In this document: positions 61,308 through 64,000 of the stretch, in pieces | Layout of the letters: every line of letters starts with the position of its first letter | Position numbering within the stretch: the stretch's first letter is position 1 | Source of the DNA: Actinomycetes bacterium | GTDB taxonomy: Bacteria; Actinomycetota; Thermoleophilia; RBG-16-64-13 | Length of the DNA: 64,000 bases | Reading direction: 5' to 3' | NCBI GenBank assembly: GCA_024637095.1 | Contig: JAGXFV010000018.1 | Location: 1 to 64,000, forward strand | Translations under genes and position numbers: made by a program | Notes under the pieces: generated by a model | Seen by the model: the letters and a program-made list of their open reading frames with translations, nothing else | Database searches by the model: none | Told to the model about the DNA's origin: nothing

Positions 61308-62180
61308 CTAGAAGATCTTTTTCGTGAGGATGGCTTTCAGGCGGTCGAGGGCGCGGGTCTGCTCTCGGGATACAGTCCGTTGGGACATCCCCAACTCGTC
61401 TGCGGCCTCTTGCTGGGTCAACCCTTTGAAGAAGAGGAGATAGAGCAATTTCTTGTGAGCCTCCGAGAGTGCTCCCAGAGCGTCGTAGAGCAAAATCCGG
61501 TCCTCGATGGGTAGATTGAAGTTCTCCGGGCGTAGCGCTTTGATCGCGCCCCGGTCCAGCCCATTGGGCACCTCCGCGCCATTATCCTCAAGGGAATGGA
61601 CGTCTATGGAACCGTAGAAGCGGATCAGCTCCAGAATCCCCTCTTCCTGAACATTGACGGCGTCCGCCAACTCCGACATCGTGGGCGAGCGTCCCTGGTC
61701 GCGCAGAAAATCGCCCTGCACCTGTTGGATACGGTCGTACAGGGACTTCGCCCAGCGAGGCTGCCTGACCAACATGTTGTCTCGGAGGTAGTGCCTTACC
61801 TCGCCCTCGACCAGAGGGAAGGCATAAGTGGAAAAGGCGGTTCCCCGCGTGCCGTCGAACCGCTGCGCCGCCTTCAGCAGACCCATTCGGGCGACCTGGA
61901 ACAGATCTTCGTAGGGTTCCTCGGAGCGGGCGAAGCGTTTGAGGACGTAGTGGCAGATCCGTTCGTTCCGGCACAGGAGAACTTCCAGGCACTGCATCCA
62001 ACCGTGATCCTGATATGCACGGGCCAGCTGCTCGTTGGTGAGGTTCTCGAGGGCTGTCGTGTCCGTCGGATCGATGGCGACTTCGAGACGGGTCCGCCTT
62101 GGCTTGAGCACCGCCCGCTTCGCAAGAACCCCCTCAACCGGCGGCAGAGCACGCACGACCGTGTTTGGCAGTGTCGACAA
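61308..62180 (-). CDS. RNA polymerase sigma factor, SigB/SigF/WhiG-like group
   Basis: Sigma-70 family group 3 protein. Region 2 LFQVARMGLLKAAQRFDGTRGTAFSTYAFPLVEGEVRHYLRD, region 3 RIQQVQGDFLRDQGRSPTMSELADAVNV, and region 4 LLYLLFFKGLTQQEAADELGMSQRTVSREQTRALDRLKAIL are complete. The track start at 62234 overlaps pilC; TTG 62180, 7 nt after the pilC stop, gives 290 aa and coupled translation. Encoded within a pilT-pilC-sigma-deacetylase run, so it may govern pilus or envelope genes. Whether it belongs to the WhiG or SigB/F branch is not resolved. Confidence 0.88.
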   Translation of the reverse strand: MSTLPNTVVRALPPVEGVLAKRAVLKPRRTRLEVAIDPTDTTALENLTNEQLARAYQDHGWMQCLEVLLCRNERICHYVLKRFARSEEPYEDLFQVARMGLLKAAQRFDGTRGTAFSTYAFPLVEGEVRHYLRDNMLVRQPRWAKSLYDRIQQVQGDFLRDQGRSPTMSELADAVNVQEEGILELIRFYGSIDVHSLEDNGAEVPNGLDRGAIKALRPENFNLPIEDRILLYDALGALSEAHKKLLYLLFFKGLTQQEAADELGMSQRTVSREQTRALDRLKAILTKKIF

Positions 62181-62187
62181 CTGGGCT

Positions 62188-63402
62188 CTACTCAACGAGC
62201 TGGAAGAGGTTGAAGATAGGCAGGTACATCGCAACCACGATCAGGCCCACCAGGCCGCCAATAAGGATCATCATGATCGGTTCTATGATCGAGGTGAGCG
62301 ACTTGACCGAGGAATCCACCTCATCCTCGTAGAAGTCGGCGATCTTGTGCAGCATCGTGTCCAATGCGCCGGTTTCCTCACCGATGGCGATCATCTGGGT
62401 CACCATCGGGGGAAACACCTTGACTCGTTCCAGCGGGCGCGCGATCGACTCCCCGCCCTTGACGTTCTCCTTGACCTCTTCCATGGCGTGTTCGACCACC
62501 CGGTTGCCCGAGGTTTTGCCCGTAATGTCAATCGCCTGCAGGATGGGGACACCTGAGGAGACCAGAGTGGCAAGCGTGCGGCTAAACCGCGCAACCACGA
62601 TCTTCTGAATGATGGGACCAAGCTTCATGGGAAGCTTCAGCTTGATGCGGTCCCACACATTGGTGCCTCTGTCGGAATTCTTGAGCTTCTTCAAGCCATA
62701 AGTGGCCAGGAAGAGCGCGGGGAAGATCACGAACCAGAATGATCGGGTGAAGTTGCTGGCTCCCACCATTATCCGGGTGAGCAGCGGGAGTTGACCGCCC
62801 AGGTCATTGTACATCTCGGCGAAGATCGGGATCACGAAGAGGATCAGGCCGAGCATGACCATCACGGCAAAGACGCCGATAAGGATCGGGTAAGTCATGG
62901 CGGACTTGATCGAGCGGCGCAGGCTGTCATCCTTCTCCAGCTGAGTCGCCAGACGCTCCAGCGTTTGATCGAGCACCCCACCGATCTCGCCGGCACGCAC
63001 CATGCTGACGTACAGGCGATCGAAGGCGACCGGATGGCGCTCGACCGAATCCGAGAGGGGCATGCCCGCCTCGACGTCCTGTCGGACGGCGGCGATGACC
63101 TTACGGAAGCGCTTGTTCTCGGTTTGCTCCTCGAGGATATAGAGCGCCCGCAGCAACGCTAGTCCGGCATTGATCATAGTGGCGAACTGGCGCGAGAACA
63201 CAACCTTGTCGCGCAGCTTGATCTTCGTCATGTTCTCGAGGAGCTCGTTGATGTCCGGGAGCCCCTTCTTCTCGTCGATAGAGAGAACGGTCAACCCTCG
63301 GCGGCGAAGCTCAGCGGAAACCGCCGCTTTGGAGACCCCTTCTATCTGGCCAATGCTCTGTCCGCCCCTCACAGGCCTGGCGGTATAAGTAAAGGTGCTC
63401 AC
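62188..63402 (-). CDS. pilC: Type IV pilus inner-membrane platform protein PilC
   Basis: 404 aa with two GspF/PilC domains: N-terminal FTYTARPVRGGQ, VVFSRQFATMINAGLALLRAL, DVEAGMPLSDSVERHP, MVRAGEIGGVLDQTLERLA; second copy FSRTLATLVSSGVPILQAIDITGKTSGN and MIAIGEETGALDTMLHKIADFYEDEV. Three or four transmembrane helices. The platform couples the PilB/PilT motors to pilus growth. GTG start with AGGAGGG; 16 nt after pilT. Confidence 0.96.
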   Translation of the reverse strand: MSTFTYTARPVRGGQSIGQIEGVSKAAVSAELRRRGLTVLSIDEKKGLPDINELLENMTKIKLRDKVVFSRQFATMINAGLALLRALYILEEQTENKRFRKVIAAVRQDVEAGMPLSDSVERHPVAFDRLYVSMVRAGEIGGVLDQTLERLATQLEKDDSLRRSIKSAMTYPILIGVFAVMVMLGLILFVIPIFAEMYNDLGGQLPLLTRIMVGASNFTRSFWFVIFPALFLATYGLKKLKNSDRGTNVWDRIKLKLPMKLGPIIQKIVVARFSRTLATLVSSGVPILQAIDITGKTSGNRVVEHAMEEVKENVKGGESIARPLERVKVFPPMVTQMIAIGEETGALDTMLHKIADFYEDEVDSSVKSLTSIIEPIMMILIGGLVGLIVVAMYLPIFNLFQLVE

Positions 63403-63418
63403 TCTTCCCTCCTGTTGG

Positions 63419-64000
63419 CTAAGCGGCGCCGGACATCAAGAGCCGGCCTAGATCTTCGGGATTAGAGCTTCGCTGGTCCGCCATCTCCCGACTGATCAGA
63501 TTGCGGCGAACCAGATCCGCCAGTGCGTAATCCATGGTCTGCATGCCGTACTTGGTCCCGGTTTGCATCACGGTGTAGATCTGATGAGTCTTGCCTTCGC
63601 GGATCAGGTTCCGCACAGCGGGAGTGGGCATCAGGATCTCGCAGGCGACGATCCGCCCCCGTCCATCCCGGCGCGGGAGCAGCTGCTGGGTGACGATGCC
63701 CTGAATGGTCGACGCGATCTGCACACGGATCTGCTCCTGCTGATGCGGCGGGAAGACGTCGATCATGCGGTCGATCGTCTGCGGCGCATCCTGGGTGTGC
63801 AGGGTGGCAAACACCAGGTGGCCCGTCTCGGCGGCGGTGAGGGCGGTCTGGATGGTCTCGAGATCTCTCAGCTCGCCGATGAGGATCACGTCGGGATCCT
63901 GCCTGAGCACCGACTTGAGTGCTCGGGCGAAGGACTGAGTGTCCGCCCCGACTTCGCGCTGATTGATCACGCAGCCCTTGTGGGCGTGAAGGAACTCGAT
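63419..64000 (-). CDS. pilT: Twitching motility ATPase PilT (5' end outside window)
   Basis: C-terminal part of the retraction ATPase; the frame is open to the window edge ([10 protein letters not shown] precedes the GTG listed in the track). ASP box [29 protein letters not shown], the His-box [17 protein letters not shown], and [21 protein letters not shown] near the end are diagnostic. The Walker A motif lies beyond the window. Drives pilus retraction; upstream genes probably include pilB. Confidence 0.95.
   Translation of the reverse strand: MEFLHAHKGCVINQREVGADTQSFARALKSVLRQDPDVILIGELRDLETIQTALTAAETGHLVFATLHTQDAPQTIDRMIDVFPPHQQEQIRVQIASTIQGIVTQQLLPRRDGRGRIVACEILMPTPAVRNLIREGKTHQIYTVMQTGTKYGMQTMDYALADLVRRNLISREMADQRSSNPEDLGRLLMSGAA

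Overview
This is chromosomal DNA of a high-GC bacterium, most likely a deep-branching actinobacterium (Thermoleophilia, Rubrobacteria or a related anaerobic lineage). Three things point there. The first is a DUF881-Sbp-DUF881 / gcvH / GarA-like FHA / MerR block that matches the mycobacterial Rv1823-Rv1828 neighbourhood. The second is a small RsiG-like protein, a family known from Actinobacteria. The third is frequent GTG/TTG starts with several apparently leaderless promoters. Type IV pilus genes without a visible secretin, SLH-domain proteins and a Thr/Pro-rich surface enzyme suggest a Gram-positive-type envelope with an S-layer. Species-level identity cannot be read from the window.

Layout. 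1-1.3 kb: 3' part of a 23S rRNA, a 5S rRNA and a strong terminator. 1.3-2.8 kb: dapA, then a convergent thioredoxin-2-like gene. 3.0-7.0 kb: pilD, pilM, pilN, pilO and a PilP-like lipoprotein. 7.1-12.2 kb: aroC-aroK-aroB-aroQ-pepQ-efp, mostly with start/stop overlaps. 12.2-16.3 kb: a carboxyltransferase-BCCP fusion, accC, an Asp23/YqhY-like gene and nusB. 16.3-29.3 kb: dxs, tlyA, nadK, recN, pyrG, an M20 peptidase, a Nudix hydrolase, ald, xerD and a phosphopentomutase-purine nucleoside phosphorylase fusion. 29.4-36.2 kb: an SLH membrane protein, a DHH-CBS-CCA-transferase fusion, an M50 protease, scpA, scpB, rluB and aroH. 36.2-46.3 kb: hisC, aroF, tyrA, aroA, cmk, plsC, ispH, der, plsY and gpsA. 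A tRNA-Pro(GGG) with its own promoter and terminator follows.

46.5-57.3 kb: a sugar nucleotidyltransferase with a degenerate phosphohexomutase domain behind a possible leader ORF, then DUF881-Sbp-DUF881, VanW, a minus-strand mglB-mglA pair, DUF4388, gcvH, the RsiG-like gene, an unknown 84-aa gene, a zinc-ribbon FHA protein, a MerR regulator and apt. 57.3-58.8 kb is an accessory-looking stretch with a probable small minus-strand transcript, a possible truncated regulator and a frameshifted DUF1638 gene. 58.8-64.0 kb, all on the minus strand: pilT (cut by the window end), pilC, a SigB/SigF-type sigma factor and two polysaccharide deacetylases.

How it fits together. The window carries much of the shikimate/tyrosine pathway (DAHP synthase, DHQ synthase, DHQ dehydratase, shikimate kinase, EPSP synthase, chorismate synthase, chorismate mutase, prephenate dehydrogenase and an aminotransferase; shikimate dehydrogenase is not seen). 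It also carries phospholipid synthesis genes and a broad set of housekeeping genes. The most intriguing theme is surface motility and its control: two pilus gene groups, an MglA/MglB polarity switch, a sigma factor beside pilC, and a small protein with most of the c-di-GMP-binding signature of the anti-sigma factor RsiG.
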